Shown one piece after another: positions 53,639 to 63,139 of a stretch of DNA of 64,000 nt. This DNA comes from an uncultured Pseudodesulfovibrio sp. GTDB taxonomy: Bacteria; Desulfobacterota; Desulfovibrionia; Desulfovibrionales; Desulfovibrionaceae. Location: NCBI RefSeq assembly GCF_963675635.1, contig NZ_OY776488.1:1959501-2023500 (forward strand). Reading direction: 5' to 3'. The translations under genes and the position numbers were made by a program. Each line of letters begins with the position of its first letter. Position 1 is the first letter of the stretch. Below the pieces are notes generated by a model that did not search any database, was not told where the DNA came from, and was given only the letters and a program-made list of their open reading frames with translations.

Positions 53639-53691
53639 TATCAAAGGCATACAGCGATCTATTAATAATAGATCGCTGTATGCCTTTGATA
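53639..53691. repeat. Perfect 53-base palindrome
   Basis: Two 26-base arms (53639-53664 and 53666-53691) are exact inverse complements with a single A between them. There is no T-run directly after either arm. It lies 130 bases beyond the activator's stop and 172 bases upstream of the flp promoter, so it may be an unusual terminator, a cruciform or an operator. Confidence 0.85.
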
Positions 53692-53820
53692 GGGAAGACG
53701 CAAAAAATGAAGGAAACATGCCGTTTTCAAACCGCATTTCAGAGCCTTGTAGTCTGGAATACCCACAAAAGATGGATACGACGGCACAATCGCCAGATAA
53801 TGACGGAAGCAATGGCAGGA

Positions 53821-55221
53821 TTACTTAGATAATTTTCTAAAAAATGTTGGATTAATAGCGTGCTTCTGGAGCTTGTTCCACAGATTCTTTGGGGACACGC
53901 CAAGAGCACTGGCTGCCTCGGTCTGTGTCCCGCCACAGGCTCGCAGGGCTTTCTCAATGAGCACTTTCTCGTACTCAATGAGCGCTTTTTTAAGCGTAAG
54001 CCCTTCGTTCATAGGCATATGCATTCCCGTATCGGTCACTGGGGACGCATTCGTGAAAGCCTGATCCACTTCTGCGGGGGTAATGGTATTAGACTTACAG
54101 AATATGGCTGCACGTTCAACGGCATTGGCAAACTGGCGCACGTTGCCCGGCCAATCATAGTTGAAGAATATCTCCATGGCTGCACTGGATACGGAACTGA
54201 TGTCAGTGCCAAGCCGCCTGTTGGCTCGCGCAATAAAGAATTCAGCCAGTTGAGGAAGATCGGACTTGCGCTCCCTGAGCGGCGGCAGAACCAGCGTCGC
54301 CACATTCAACCGATAATAGAGGTCACTGCGAAACTTTCCATCTTTAACGCGCTGCTCCAGTTCCTGGTTGGTCGCCGCAATAATTCGCACATCATAAAGA
54401 ATTGGCTTGGAGCCACCAACACGTTCCGCCTGCTTTTGTTCCACGGCCCGCAAAAGTTTGGGTTGCAGATGCAGTGGCATATCACCGATCTCATCAAGCA
54501 TGAGGGAGCCGCCCTTGGCCTGCTCAAACTTACCCTGTTTCATGGAAGTTGCACCAGTAAAGGCGCCCTTTTCATGCCCAAACAATTCTGATTCAATAAG
54601 ATTTTCAGGAATGGCAGCACAATTGATCTTGACAAATGGCCCCTTGGCCCGTGCACTCATGGCATGAATGACGTCCGAAACCAGTTCCTTACCAGTCCCT
54701 GTTTCACCCATAACCAAAACATCAGCATTGAGCTCTGCCACCCGAGCGATCCGTTCCTTAACCGCCAGCATTGGCGCAGAATGACCGATAATTGATTGAA
54801 GAGGACTCGAGCCACCTTTTCGCTTGAACTCGGACAGCTCCATCTGCATCCGTCGCTTTTCCAAAGCACGACGAACCACAACCTCCATTTCTCCGAGCGA
54901 AAACGGCTTGGTAAAATAATCATACGCACCGCGCTGCATGGCTTGTACGCCGGAATCCTTGGATGAATATCCGGTCATGACGATAACGTCCACGCCAGGG
55001 GCCGCCTCGGCCAGATGGGGCAAAGCATCCAGTCCGGACATGCCCGGCAGCTTGATATCATGAAGAATGAGATCGAAATTCCCGGCCGCAGCCTTTTTGA
55101 TACCATCTTCTGCAGTCGAAGCGGTATCCACGCCGTACCCCTTGTCGATCAATGCTTCGACCAGCATGCCCTGAAAGGCTCTATCATCATCTACAATCAA
55201 TATTTTTTCAGCCACGGACAT
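53821..55221 (-). CDS. Sigma-54-dependent response regulator, probable activator of the Tad pilus operons
   Basis: A 466-residue NtrC-like protein. REC (about 5-120; IVDDDRAF, phosphoacceptor in LILHDIKLPG, Lys in FTKPF), AAA+ core (about 140-375) with Walker A GETGTGKE, intact GAFTGA, Walker B SLMLDEIGD, and a C-terminal Fis-type HTH (TEAASALGVSPKNLWNKL). CAGGAGC precedes ATG 55221. It lies between two divergent pilus operons, both with perfect sigma-54 promoters, so it is their likely activator. No kinase gene adjoins it. Confidence 0.93.
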   Translation of the reverse strand: MSVAEKILIVDDDRAFQGMLVEALIDKGYGVDTASTAEDGIKKAAAGNFDLILHDIKLPGMSGLDALPHLAEAAPGVDVIVMTGYSSKDSGVQAMQRGAYDYFTKPFSLGEMEVVVRRALEKRRMQMELSEFKRKGGSSPLQSIIGHSAPMLAVKERIARVAELNADVLVMGETGTGKELVSDVIHAMSARAKGPFVKINCAAIPENLIESELFGHEKGAFTGATSMKQGKFEQAKGGSLMLDEIGDMPLHLQPKLLRAVEQKQAERVGGSKPILYDVRIIAATNQELEQRVKDGKFRSDLYYRLNVATLVLPPLRERKSDLPQLAEFFIARANRRLGTDISSVSSAAMEIFFNYDWPGNVRQFANAVERAAIFCKSNTITPAEVDQAFTNASPVTDTGMHMPMNEGLTLKKALIEYEKVLIEKALRACGGTQTEAASALGVSPKNLWNKLQKHAINPTFFRKLSK

Positions 55222-55325
55222 GCTCCTGAGCGTCTTTTCCAACCACATTTTGATTTTACATCAAACGTTAAATATTATCCACAAAAAGTAGATTTCTGTA
55301 CCCTCACTAATCAATACGTTCAAAA

Positions 55326-55339
55326 TGACCCCTGGGTCA
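55326..55339. promoter_or_regulatory. Candidate activator-binding palindrome
   Basis: TGACCC-CT-GGGTCA, a perfect 6-bp inverted repeat about 65 bases upstream of the -24 element of the TadE operon and 105 bases upstream of the activator's own start. The location suits an enhancer site for a sigma-54 activator. I did not find a second copy near the flp promoter. Confidence 0.45.
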
Positions 55340-55403
55340 CAAAATATTTTTATTAAATAAATTCATGTTAATAACACATATTTCATCACGATTATTATCA
55401 GGT

Positions 55404-55418
55404 TGGCACATCCATTGC
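55404..55418 (+). promoter_or_regulatory. Sigma-54 promoter of the TadE/TadG operon
   Basis: TGGCAC-ATCCA-TTGC, a perfect -24/-12 element with 5-base spacer, ending 58 bases before the ATG of the first TadE-like gene. Confidence 0.9.
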
Positions 55419-55476
55419 GTATAGAGTCAGTGAAGGCATCCCGCGTCACAAAAAATGGAACCCAAGGAGTACGGGA

Positions 55477-55872
55477 ATGAAAAAAAGAAAAACTGAACGT
55501 CAAGGACTCGCAGCAGTCGAACTCGCCTTGATGCTTCCCGTAATGGCTGTGCTGCTCATGCTTCTCGTGGAAGGTGCCAGCGCAATGCACACATACTCCG
55601 CAATGGTAGAAGCCAGTCGAGAGGGAGCACGGCACGTCCTTCTGGAAGGAAGCGATGCAAACGTCGACACCCTTGTCGCCGCATTGATTGCCGACATCGT
55701 CAGTGCCGACATCAGCACTGACGTGACAACGGATTCAGTAAACAAAACAGTCACTGTCAAGGTGTCATATCAATATGCGTTGTTCGGCAATGCCGGCAGC
55801 ACCACACCCATAGGGGAAAGCAATGACAATACATTCCAGTTCGTCGCACAGACAACAATGCCGATGCCCTAA
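55477..55872 (+). CDS. tadE: TadE-like pseudopilin
   Basis: A 131-residue minor pilin-like protein. After a basic start (MKKRKTERQ-type) comes the TadE motif GLAAVELALMLPVMAVLLML, with the conserved Glu after the prepilin peptidase site, then a periplasmic domain with VEASREGARHVLLEG and a beta-rich end. AAGGAG precedes the ATG. First gene behind the sigma-54 promoter; its 3' end overlaps the next gene by 50 bases. Confidence 0.9.
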   Translation: MKKRKTERQGLAAVELALMLPVMAVLLMLLVEGASAMHTYSAMVEASREGARHVLLEGSDANVDTLVAALIADIVSADISTDVTTDSVNKTVTVKVSYQYALFGNAGSTTPIGESNDNTFQFVAQTTMPMP

Positions 55873-57100
55873 ATCCCGCAGGGGATCGGCAACGGCCATG
55901 ATCGCCATGCTTCTCCCCGTTCTTTTGGGAGTGGCTGGAATCGCCATTGATATGGGCAACATGTACCTGGCTCACACCCGGCTTCAGGCCGCGGTCGATG
56001 CCGGAGCCCTGGCAGGGAGCCTTGAACTCCCATATGACCCGGACTTGTCCAAGGGAATCGTTCATCAGGCAGTAGAAGACATGGTCACTCTGAACATGAG
56101 TGAGGCCAAGATACAATCCGTGGTGGCGGGAACAGAAATCCGCAGTGTCGAAGTAACGGCCATTGCCGAGGTCAACCTTCTGCTCATGTCCATACTCGGA
56201 ATAGCTGACCAGGTGGTCGAGGCAAAGGCCATGGCAGGCTTCAACAAGCTGGAAGTCGTTTTCGTCATCGACAACTCCGGCTCCATGAAAGGCACTCCGA
56301 TCACAATGGTCAAGCAGGCTTCCATTGAATTGACAGACCTCCTCATACCTGACGGCGCGACACCGGATACCAAAGTCGGTCTGGTTGCATTCAGAGGCAA
56401 AGTCCGCGTCGGAGATGAATCGGGGCTTGCACCTGGCTGTTACAATGCAGACGGCAGCAAAAACGAAGGTATTCACGAAGATTTCATGGATGACTACTGG
56501 GCTCTCTCTTCATATTATAGAAGATACATAACTCTGGACACCTGCTCCGATCTGCCCGAGGCACTCCCCTTGAGCACGGACAAGGACAATGTCATCAACT
56601 CCATAAACACCCAGACTGCCACAGGAGCATCGTCCGGCACGGTCATTCCCGAAGGCATCAAGTGGGGACGCCGCATCCTGACGCCGGAAGCGCCCTATAC
56701 ACAGGCCGGAGACAAGGATGACTATCGCAAGATAATGATCGTACTCACTGACGGGGATACGGAAGACGGCGAATGCGGTGGCAGTTATCGAGCATCGTAT
56801 CGTCCCAACAACTATTGGACCAATGCGTATTTCGGTAGTGGACGTGACGATGCTCACTGTGAAAACGGCGGCGTGCTCAATGAAGACATGCTTGCCGAGG
56901 CACAATTGGCCAAGGATGCCGGCATTGAGATCTTTGCCATCCGATTCGGTGTCTCCGACACGGTAGACATCAACCTCATGCAACAGATCGCATCCAGCAA
57001 GCCAGGCACAGATGATCACTATTTCAACGCACCCTCGGTTTATGATATCCCGGATATATTCAAACAAATTGGCAAACAGCTCGGCTGGCGTCTGCTCTAG
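55823..57100 (+). CDS. TadG-like protein with von Willebrand A domain
   Basis: A 425-residue protein. A TadG/TadE-type N-terminal helix (RRGSATAMIAMLLPVLLGVA, residues 19-38) leads into GAIAIDMGNMYLAHTRLQAAVDAGALAG-type sequence (quoted loosely; IDMGNMYLAHTRLQ is literal), typical of Flp-associated TadG. A vWA domain begins near residue 145 with the MIDAS motif VIDNSGSM, a Thr/Asp site in VLTDGDTEDG, and about six Cys. The start overlaps tadE by 50 bases, in another frame, with GGGGAAAG upstream. It may bind a surface partner or metal at the pilus base or tip. Confidence 0.88.
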   Translation: MTIHSSSSHRQQCRCPKSRRGSATAMIAMLLPVLLGVAGIAIDMGNMYLAHTRLQAAVDAGALAGSLELPYDPDLSKGIVHQAVEDMVTLNMSEAKIQSVVAGTEIRSVEVTAIAEVNLLLMSILGIADQVVEAKAMAGFNKLEVVFVIDNSGSMKGTPITMVKQASIELTDLLIPDGATPDTKVGLVAFRGKVRVGDESGLAPGCYNADGSKNEGIHEDFMDDYWALSSYYRRYITLDTCSDLPEALPLSTDKDNVINSINTQTATGASSGTVIPEGIKWGRRILTPEAPYTQAGDKDDYRKIMIVLTDGDTEDGECGGSYRASYRPNNYWTNAYFGSGRDDAHCENGGVLNEDMLAEAQLAKDAGIEIFAIRFGVSDTVDINLMQQIASSKPGTDDHYFNAPSVYDIPDIFKQIGKQLGWRLL

Positions 57101-57113
57101 GGGGGCACAAGTT

Positions 57114-57581
57114 ATGCGCAAGGATATACACAACTCCCACCGCAGAGGAATTGCCGCCGTGGAAATGGCACTCATCCTCCCCATCCTGTTCATGCTGGTC
57201 ATGGGCATAGTCGAAGGAGGCAATGCGGCTTACTCCTGGCTGACCGTACAAAAAGCCGCTCAGATCGGCGCACGATTCGCAGCCACAGGCCGTGGATACG
57301 AAGAGGGCACGAGACTTTCCCAGATCATAACCACAACCGAAGCCGCTCTGACCACGCTGGATATCAATTCATATGAGATCAACGTGCGCTCATGGCCTGA
57401 TCTCGGAGCCACCGGCGACGGCATCGACAATGATCCTGGAGCACCCTGTCAACTGGCCGAAGTTTCTGTCATGTATGCTTACAAACCATTCACCCCTATA
57501 GTCAGTGCCATTTTACCGGAATCCATTCCCTTGTACGGATATGATCGAAAAGTAAATGAACCATGGAAGCCATGCGATTGA
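57114..57581 (+). CDS. TadE-like pseudopilin (second copy)
   Basis: A 155-residue protein with RRGIAAVEMALILPILFMLV at residues 10-29, the pseudopilin cleavage site and helix, then VQKAAQIGARFAATGRGYEEG as in TadE/TadF proteins. ATG at 57114 follows GGGGGG after the TadG stop (13 bases); a 34-codon longer frame lies inside TadG. Last gene of the operon before a terminator. Confidence 0.87.
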   Translation: MRKDIHNSHRRGIAAVEMALILPILFMLVMGIVEGGNAAYSWLTVQKAAQIGARFAATGRGYEEGTRLSQIITTTEAALTTLDINSYEINVRSWPDLGATGDGIDNDPGAPCQLAEVSVMYAYKPFTPIVSAILPESIPLYGYDRKVNEPWKPCD

Positions 57582-57603
57582 TGCACATGCACATTCCCCT
57601 CCG

Positions 57604-57627
57604 AAAAGCCCCTCACGGGGCTTTTTT
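57604..57627 (+). terminator. Intrinsic terminator of the TadE/TadG operon
   Basis: AAAAGCCCC-TCAC-GGGGCTTTT followed by further T residues; 22 bases after the stop. Confidence 0.92.
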
Positions 57628-57747
57628 TTACTCAATACGAATACAGATAGTGCGAAGATTAATTGATTTCCAACCTAACTCAGGATAGGTTTTCAATCGT
57701 AAATATCATCAAGCACTTCACAGACAAAAGATAGGGAGCCCAGCAAG

Positions 57748-58482
57748 TTGAGCGAATATCCAGAAGTACTCGGCGTCTACTCTTTACAGATTGACGCAGA
57801 AATAGGCACAGGTGGAACCGCCGTCTCACACGATAACGTTACCTACTGGTATGCCCGTCAACTGTCAGAAAAAGAATTCGAAGTGCAGCCTCTCAATGCG
57901 CACCACGTCCCTTCCGGCGTGCGCAGTTCCTTGCAGGAACTGGATTTTCTCAAGCAGTACACACCCGAACCAAAATATTACAAACTCCACACTGTCCCGG
58001 CTCTTAAAACCCTGGCCAGAAAAATCAAGATGGGTGAACAAGCTTTTGCCGATGGTAATCTGGACGACGCCGAGCAACAGTTCATCAAGGCACTCATGAT
58101 TGATGACAAGAATATTGACGCGAACTACGGCCTTGGCGAAGTCTATTCCAAAAAAAAAGAATTTGAAAAACTTAAAAAGGTACTCAATACCCTGCTCGGT
58201 CTTGATGAAGCATTCTCATACGAACATCGGCAAAAATTCAATAGATTCGGAATTTCCCTTCGGAAAAACGGTCATTACGACGAATCTATTCGATACTACA
58301 AAAAGTCCCTTGAAATCGTCGAAAGCGACGAGAACGTTTATTTCAATCTAGCTCGGGTGTTTTTTGAAAAAGGGCTCAATGATCAATGCATCACCAATCT
58401 TGAACAAGCCCTATCCATCAACCCCGACTTCGTTGAAGCCCAAAAATTTCTCAAGTACTGCAAAAAACAGAAACAACTCTAG
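57748..58482 (+). CDS. Tetratricopeptide-repeat protein
   Basis: A 244-residue cytosolic protein with TTG start (57748) behind GGGAG. The first ~85 residues are a compact region of unknown fold (GVYSLQIDAEIGTGGTAVSH, YTPEPKYYKLHTVPALKTLA). Three or four TPR units follow: AFADGNLDDAEQQFIKALMI, GHYDESIRYYKKSLEIVE, GLNDQCITNLEQALSINPDF. The role is unknown; TPR proteins with short N-terminal modules often act near signalling or secretion. Placed after the Tad locus but behind its own promoter and terminator. Confidence 0.75.
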   Translation: MSEYPEVLGVYSLQIDAEIGTGGTAVSHDNVTYWYARQLSEKEFEVQPLNAHHVPSGVRSSLQELDFLKQYTPEPKYYKLHTVPALKTLARKIKMGEQAFADGNLDDAEQQFIKALMIDDKNIDANYGLGEVYSKKKEFEKLKKVLNTLLGLDEAFSYEHRQKFNRFGISLRKNGHYDESIRYYKKSLEIVESDENVYFNLARVFFEKGLNDQCITNLEQALSINPDFVEAQKFLKYCKKQKQL

Positions 58483-58583
58483 AGCGACAACCCCATTCGA
58501 GATTTTGTCGCCCTTTCCACCATACGCAATCTCAATCTTGATATGCGTTCTATCGTTGGCAGGAAATGCCGGAATAGAAAAAC

Positions 58584-58619
58584 AAAAAAGGCCCGGACAT
58601 GAAGTCCGGGCCTTTTTTA
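58584..58619. terminator. Bidirectional terminator
   Basis: AAAAAAGGCCCGGAC / GTCCGGGCCTTTTTT with an ATGAA-type loop; serves the TPR gene and the converging sugar-transport operon. Confidence 0.92.
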
Positions 58620-58638
58620 TTGGAATTATGGCTGGAGC

Positions 58639-59466
58639 TTATTCCTTGACCGATCCGGCCAGCAGCCCCCGTATGAAGTACCGTCCAAGGAAGATATAAA
58701 TACACAGCACCGGAATCGCCGCCAGAATAGAGCCGGCCATAGGCAGGTTCCAGCTCACGGCCTGACCACCGGCAAGCTGAGCCAGCCCCACAGTGATGGG
58801 ATTGTCCGCGTGCCGAGTCAGGCAGATGCCCCAGAGGAACTCATTCCAAATCTGAGTGAACTGCCACAGCGAAGTGACCACGAATCCGGGAATGGAAAGC
58901 GGGAATACAATGCGCAGGTAGATGGAAAAGAACCCTGCTCCATCAAGTCGCCCGGACTCGATGAGTGCAGTGGGAATCTGGGAATAAAAATTACGGAAAA
59001 TAAGCGACGTAATAGGCAAGCCGTAAACGATATGCGCCAGAATAAGACCAGGCAGACCACCATACAGATTCATGGCCCTGAGTGTCTGAAACAGCGGGAT
59101 CAGAATAACCTGGTACGGTATGAACATGCCGAACAGGAACAAGGTGAATACGATCTCCGAGCCTTTGAATTTCCACTTGGAAAAGACATACCCGTTCAAA
59201 GACCCCAGCACAGTTGAACCAATGGTCGCACAGATGGTCAGGATTATGGAATTCACGAAGTCCGGCTTGAGCAGGTCAAACGCCTCGGAAAAACTGCCCC
59301 AATTGAACACAGGAGGGAGTTCCCAGGCCGTAGGGAGACTGATATCAGCAGGCATTTTCAGCGCTGTGACAGCTGCCATGTATGCCGGCATAAGAAAAAA
59401 CAGGGCCATGACGGTCAACGTCCCGTATAGCAGGACGGAACCCGGTGTGATTTTCTTGGTGGTCAT
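58639..59466 (-). CDS. Sugar ABC transporter permease (MalG/UgpE family)
   Basis: A 275-residue inner-membrane permease with six helices. The EAA loop reads [20 protein letters not shown] with the sequence [10 protein letters not shown] behind it, typical of carbohydrate-uptake (CUT1) permeases. The start is one base after the preceding permease stop. Last gene of the operon. Confidence 0.92.
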   Translation of the reverse strand: MTTKKITPGSVLLYGTLTVMALFFLMPAYMAAVTALKMPADISLPTAWELPPVFNWGSFSEAFDLLKPDFVNSIILTICATIGSTVLGSLNGYVFSKWKFKGSEIVFTLFLFGMFIPYQVILIPLFQTLRAMNLYGGLPGLILAHIVYGLPITSLIFRNFYSQIPTALIESGRLDGAGFFSIYLRIVFPLSIPGFVVTSLWQFTQIWNEFLWGICLTRHADNPITVGLAQLAGGQAVSWNLPMAGSILAAIPVLCIYIFLGRYFIRGLLAGSVKE

Positions 59467-59467
59467 G

Positions 59468-60586
59468 TTAGCGTCTCCCTCTCTGGCGATATTGGCTGAC
59501 CAGATAGGGCACGATGAACATGGCCGCGATCAGGAAAAGTACAATGGCAATAGCCGCGCCCTGAGCGAAATCATTGGCGCGGAAAGTGGTCAGATACATG
59601 TTCAAAGCCGGATGGCCGGTCTCGGCGTTATCCGGTCCGGTCATGGCGAACACAAGGTCAAACATCTTGAGTGAAATATGCGACAGGATGATGACGGCTG
59701 ATATGGTAATGGGTTTAAGCATGGGAATGGCGATGTACCGATAATAGCCGACTTCCGAAGCGCCATCGAGCATGGCCGCATCACGCAAATCCTGCGAGAT
59801 GCCATTGAAGCCAGCGAGGTACAGAGCCATGGTGTAGCCCGAATACTGCCAGATGGTCGCCATGATGATACCGAGCGTGGCCATATTGAAACCGTGCTCT
59901 TCTTCCATCATGTAGGCATCGGGGATCAACCCACCGAACAGCCAGACGAACGCGCCGATAATGATGCCCGGAATAAGCCACAGTTTCATGGCTCGTCCGG
60001 TGTCTTTTCGCATGATAAAAATGCCAACCAGAATGAGAACAAAGGATACGAGATAGAGCAGAATACGGAGAATATCCTGCCAATTGAAGACAAGAATGGC
60101 AGCCTGACTGGAAAGCCAACCAAAGCTCAGTGGTTCCATGCCCACATAGGTCGGCAGAACGTTCACCCCCCCCTGAGGAGCAAGCAGCCACCGCCAAATG
60201 GTACCGGATACAATAAAGGACAGGGACATGGGATACAAAAAAATTGTCCGCAGCAGGTCTTCACCCTTGGGCTTCTGGTCAAGCAGAATGGCGATAAACA
60301 TGCCAAGCCCGACCGCGCCCACCAACAGCATGATGGAGTAGTAGACCGCGTTGACCAGGTCCTGGCGGAACCCGCCCCCCAGAAACCCGGTGAAGAGTTC
60401 AATATAGTTATCCAGACCGATAAAATTTTTCTCAGGCTCAAGCGCAAGCGCCCCGGACCCACCCCAGTCAGTCATGGAAGTCCAAATAGTGTTGCCGATG
60501 AAGCCATAGACAAAGACCCCAATGAGGACCATTGACGGCAACAACGTCAAAAACGCTTTCAACCTATCCAGTGATGCTTCTCGCAT
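59468..60586 (-). CDS. Sugar ABC transporter permease (MalF/UgpA family)
   Basis: A 372-residue permease with about eight helices. The EAA loop is [20 protein letters not shown] with [11 protein letters not shown] after it. It is longer than usual (about 300), with an insert of about 70 residues holding two extra helices ([17 protein letters not shown] and [18 protein letters not shown]). ATG 60586 is chosen over a GTG at 60643 because the latter lies in the hairpin after the binding-protein gene. Confidence 0.9.
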   Translation of the reverse strand: MREASLDRLKAFLTLLPSMVLIGVFVYGFIGNTIWTSMTDWGGSGALALEPEKNFIGLDNYIELFTGFLGGGFRQDLVNAVYYSIMLLVGAVGLGMFIAILLDQKPKGEDLLRTIFLYPMSLSFIVSGTIWRWLLAPQGGVNVLPTYVGMEPLSFGWLSSQAAILVFNWQDILRILLYLVSFVLILVGIFIMRKDTGRAMKLWLIPGIIIGAFVWLFGGLIPDAYMMEEEHGFNMATLGIIMATIWQYSGYTMALYLAGFNGISQDLRDAAMLDGASEVGYYRYIAIPMLKPITISAVIILSHISLKMFDLVFAMTGPDNAETGHPALNMYLTTFRANDFAQGAAIAIVLFLIAAMFIVPYLVSQYRQRGRR

Positions 60587-60626
60587 GCGCAACTCGAAAT
60601 ACGTAAAAATCTTAAAGAGGGCGAGG

Positions 60627-60656
60627 TGCACCGGGAGCGACACTGCTCCCGGTACA
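60627..60656 (-). promoter_or_regulatory. Stem-loop between sugar-binding protein and permease genes
   Basis: ACCGGGAGC / GCTCCCGGT with a 6-base loop, extended by GTG/CAC outside a mismatch, no T-run. As in the amino-acid importer, it probably raises binding-protein expression over permeases (inferred). Confidence 0.7.
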
Positions 60657-60676
60657 CAAACAGGCCCATTTATTCG

Positions 60677-61930
60677 TTAAATGCCAGCCTTTTTGGCGAG
60701 CTGCTGACAAGCCTTACCCGCGGCGGTAGCATTCTTTGACTTGAGGAACATCTCCATGACAGAAGCGAATCCGCCCATGAAGGTCTCATTTGCGGCCACG
60801 CCGTGAGCCAGAGAACCAACCACCCGGTCCTTGCCGAAATCAGCAGAAGCGGACTTGAGGTAGTCGTTGTACTTGCTCAGATCGGAGTCGGTACGGGCGG
60901 AGATGGAACCCTTGAGCGGGTTGAATGCATCACTGCCTTCCTGAGAACCAAGAACCTTGAGCCATGCAACGGCGTTGTCACGGTGAGGGGAACCCTTGGG
61001 CAGACCAAAGGAGTCAGCCAGGAACATGAATTCGCCGCCGGTACCGGGAGAAGCCAACCAGCCGTAGCCCTCGCCCGGAACCAATTTCTTGGTGGTGGTC
61101 ATGTAACCGGCAGCCCAGTCACCCATGATGTTGAAAGCAGCACGGCCATCAATGACCATGTCGGTTGCCTGCTGCCAGGACAGAGAGGAGGCGTCGGCAT
61201 TGGTGTATTCGAGAACGCGACCAAACAGTTCCCATGCCTTGATGCCTTCAGGAGAATCGAAAGCGAGCTTGCCGGACCACAGAGCGTCCCAGTTGTCTGC
61301 GCCCAAAGAGGCCAGAGCGACGGATTCCCACAGGTGGTTGGCAGTCCAGTTCTGAGCGAGGGCAAGAGGCGTCACGCCTGCGGCCTTCAACTTCTCGGCT
61401 GCGGCAAAGAATTCATCCCAAGTCTTGGGAGCTTCGATGCCCCACTTCTTCAGATTGGCAGGAACATACCACATCACGTTGGAGCGATGGATGTTGACCG
61501 GTACGGACCAGATGCCTTTGTCGGTGCCGATCAGCTTGATCAGACCTTCGGGGAAAACGTTCATCCAGCCCTGTTCCTGGAACAACGGAGTAAGGTCTTC
61601 CATACGGTCAGCCTTGACCCAGGTACCGATCAGTTCCTGACCGGCGTGAACCTGGAAGGAATCCGGCGGCTCACCACCGAGCATACGGGTCTTGAGAACG
61701 GCCTTGGCGTTAACGCCGGAACCACCTGTGACCGTAGCATTGATCACGTTCACGTTGGGATTCTGTTTTTTGTAAATTTCGATCAGAGCGGCCAGAGCCG
61801 GACCTTCATCACCAGCCCACCAGGAAAAGATCTCCAGGTCGCCGGTCAAATCCTTTGCCTGCGAAACCTGCGGTGCACCAAGCAGCAGGACAGCGGCAAA
61901 AACGACGAGCAATTTAGCAAAACCCTTCAT
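60677..61930 (-). CDS. Sugar ABC transporter periplasmic binding protein
   Basis: A 417-residue family-1 binding protein. Signal peptide [20 protein letters not shown], cleavage VSQA-KD. Mature landmarks: [58 protein letters not shown]. This resembles glucose/mannose-type binding proteins (TTHA/GtsA-like). AGGAGG precedes ATG 61930; the longer frame (36 bases) is unneeded. The sugar is likely an aldohexose given the linked aldose 1-epimerase; that is inferred. Confidence 0.92.
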   Translation of the reverse strand: MKGFAKLLVVFAAVLLLGAPQVSQAKDLTGDLEIFSWWAGDEGPALAALIEIYKKQNPNVNVINATVTGGSGVNAKAVLKTRMLGGEPPDSFQVHAGQELIGTWVKADRMEDLTPLFQEQGWMNVFPEGLIKLIGTDKGIWSVPVNIHRSNVMWYVPANLKKWGIEAPKTWDEFFAAAEKLKAAGVTPLALAQNWTANHLWESVALASLGADNWDALWSGKLAFDSPEGIKAWELFGRVLEYTNADASSLSWQQATDMVIDGRAAFNIMGDWAAGYMTTTKKLVPGEGYGWLASPGTGGEFMFLADSFGLPKGSPHRDNAVAWLKVLGSQEGSDAFNPLKGSISARTDSDLSKYNDYLKSASADFGKDRVVGSLAHGVAANETFMGGFASVMEMFLKSKNATAAGKACQQLAKKAGI

Positions 61931-62006
61931 AATACCTCCTAAGGTTTTTGAAATATCCATAACCAATCAATTAACTATTAAAACAACCACTTCGACAACT
62001 TGATAA

Positions 62007-63104
62007 TCAACGAAGTGCGTTGGTTGTCTCCGGATCAAAAAGAACCATGCGATCGAACTCGAATCCTATGGGGACCACTTCGCCGGGATGAGCCACAACG
62101 CGTCCTTCAACTTCGGCAAGCAGTTCATTCTCCCCGTCAATAACGATTTCAAGGTGGGATTGACCGCCGAGAATCTCGGAGACCACGACCTCTCCCTGAC
62201 ACAGCCATTCCTTGGGAAGCTTTTCAATGCTGTCGCCCATCTTGATGGAGTCTGGACGTAAGCCGACTTTCACCGGAGTCCCGTCTTCCAGATATTCAGC
62301 CTTGCCATCAACCACGGGGAAAGTGGAACTGCCGACGACAACATGGCGTTTCCCCTGCTCGACACGAAAAGTTCCAGACAGGATATTCATGGGGGGATTG
62401 CCTATGAACTGCGCCACAAAGACGTTGTCCGGATCTTCAAAGACTTCGATCGGCGTGCCGATCTGCTGGATGTCCCCATCCTTCAAGATGACAATACGGT
62501 CGGCCAATGTCATGGCTTCAATCTGATCGTGGGTCACATAGATCGTTGTGGTAGCCATGCGCAGATGCATCTTGCGAAGCTCCATACGCATCTGCGTCCT
62601 GAGTTGAGCGTCAAGGTTCGAAAGAGGTTCATCAAACAGAAACACATCGGGCTTGCGAACCATGGCACGCCCCATGGCAACACGTTGACGCTGACCGCCG
62701 GAAAGCTCTGACGGCTTGCGGTCAAGGTAAGGACCAAGCTCAAGTATATGAGCGGCCTCGTTGACTTTGGCTTCGATGTCCGCTTTGGACATGTTGCGCA
62801 TCTTCAGGGAAAACCCCATATTTTCTCGCACAGACATGTGCGGATACAAGGCATAGTTCTGAAAGACCATAGCCACGTTCCGGTCCTTGGGTGACACCTG
62901 ATTGACCATGCGATCGCCAATAAAGACTTCACCGTCGGATATGGCTTCCAGCCCGGCAATCATGCGCAACACGGTGGATTTACCACAACCGGATGGGCCG
63001 ACGAGGACTATGAACTCGTTATCCTTGATATCCAGGTCGATGCCGTGAACCACTTCCACGTCGCCGTACCGTTTGACCACTTTCTTCAACTCAACATGTG
63101 CCAT
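62007..63104 (-). CDS. Sugar ABC transporter ATP-binding protein (MalK/UgpC family)
   Basis: A 365-residue ATPase. Walker [10 protein letters not shown] (residues 37-45), Q loop in [10 protein letters not shown], signature [17 protein letters not shown], Walker [18 protein letters not shown] loop [12 protein letters not shown]. The C-terminal ~130 residues form the regulatory TOBE/OB domain. It precedes the binding protein by 76 bases and follows the epimerase by 35. Confidence 0.95.
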   Translation of the reverse strand: MAHVELKKVVKRYGDVEVVHGIDLDIKDNEFIVLVGPSGCGKSTVLRMIAGLEAISDGEVFIGDRMVNQVSPKDRNVAMVFQNYALYPHMSVRENMGFSLKMRNMSKADIEAKVNEAAHILELGPYLDRKPSELSGGQRQRVAMGRAMVRKPDVFLFDEPLSNLDAQLRTQMRMELRKMHLRMATTTIYVTHDQIEAMTLADRIVILKDGDIQQIGTPIEVFEDPDNVFVAQFIGNPPMNILSGTFRVEQGKRHVVVGSSTFPVVDGKAEYLEDGTPVKVGLRPDSIKMGDSIEKLPKEWLCQGEVVVSEILGGQSHLEIVIDGENELLAEVEGRVVAHPGEVVPIGFEFDRMVLFDPETTNALR

Positions 63105-63139
63105 ATCTTCCGTCTCTTTAGTTTTCCTGATGCTCTATG

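Larger units (their letters stand above)
53374..53820. other. Regulatory region between the sigma-54 activator gene and flp
   Basis: This 447-base gap has no gene. It holds the flp sigma-54 promoter (53453-53467) and a perfect 53-base palindrome (53639-53691). The part between them is AT-rich, including a T-tract at 53480-53490, and may be bent to bring an upstream-bound activator to the promoter. Confidence 0.6.

Noticed and set aside
55823-57223. Long minus-strand frames across the TadG gene
   Set aside because: They mirror a recognised vWA/TadG gene and have no family resemblance.
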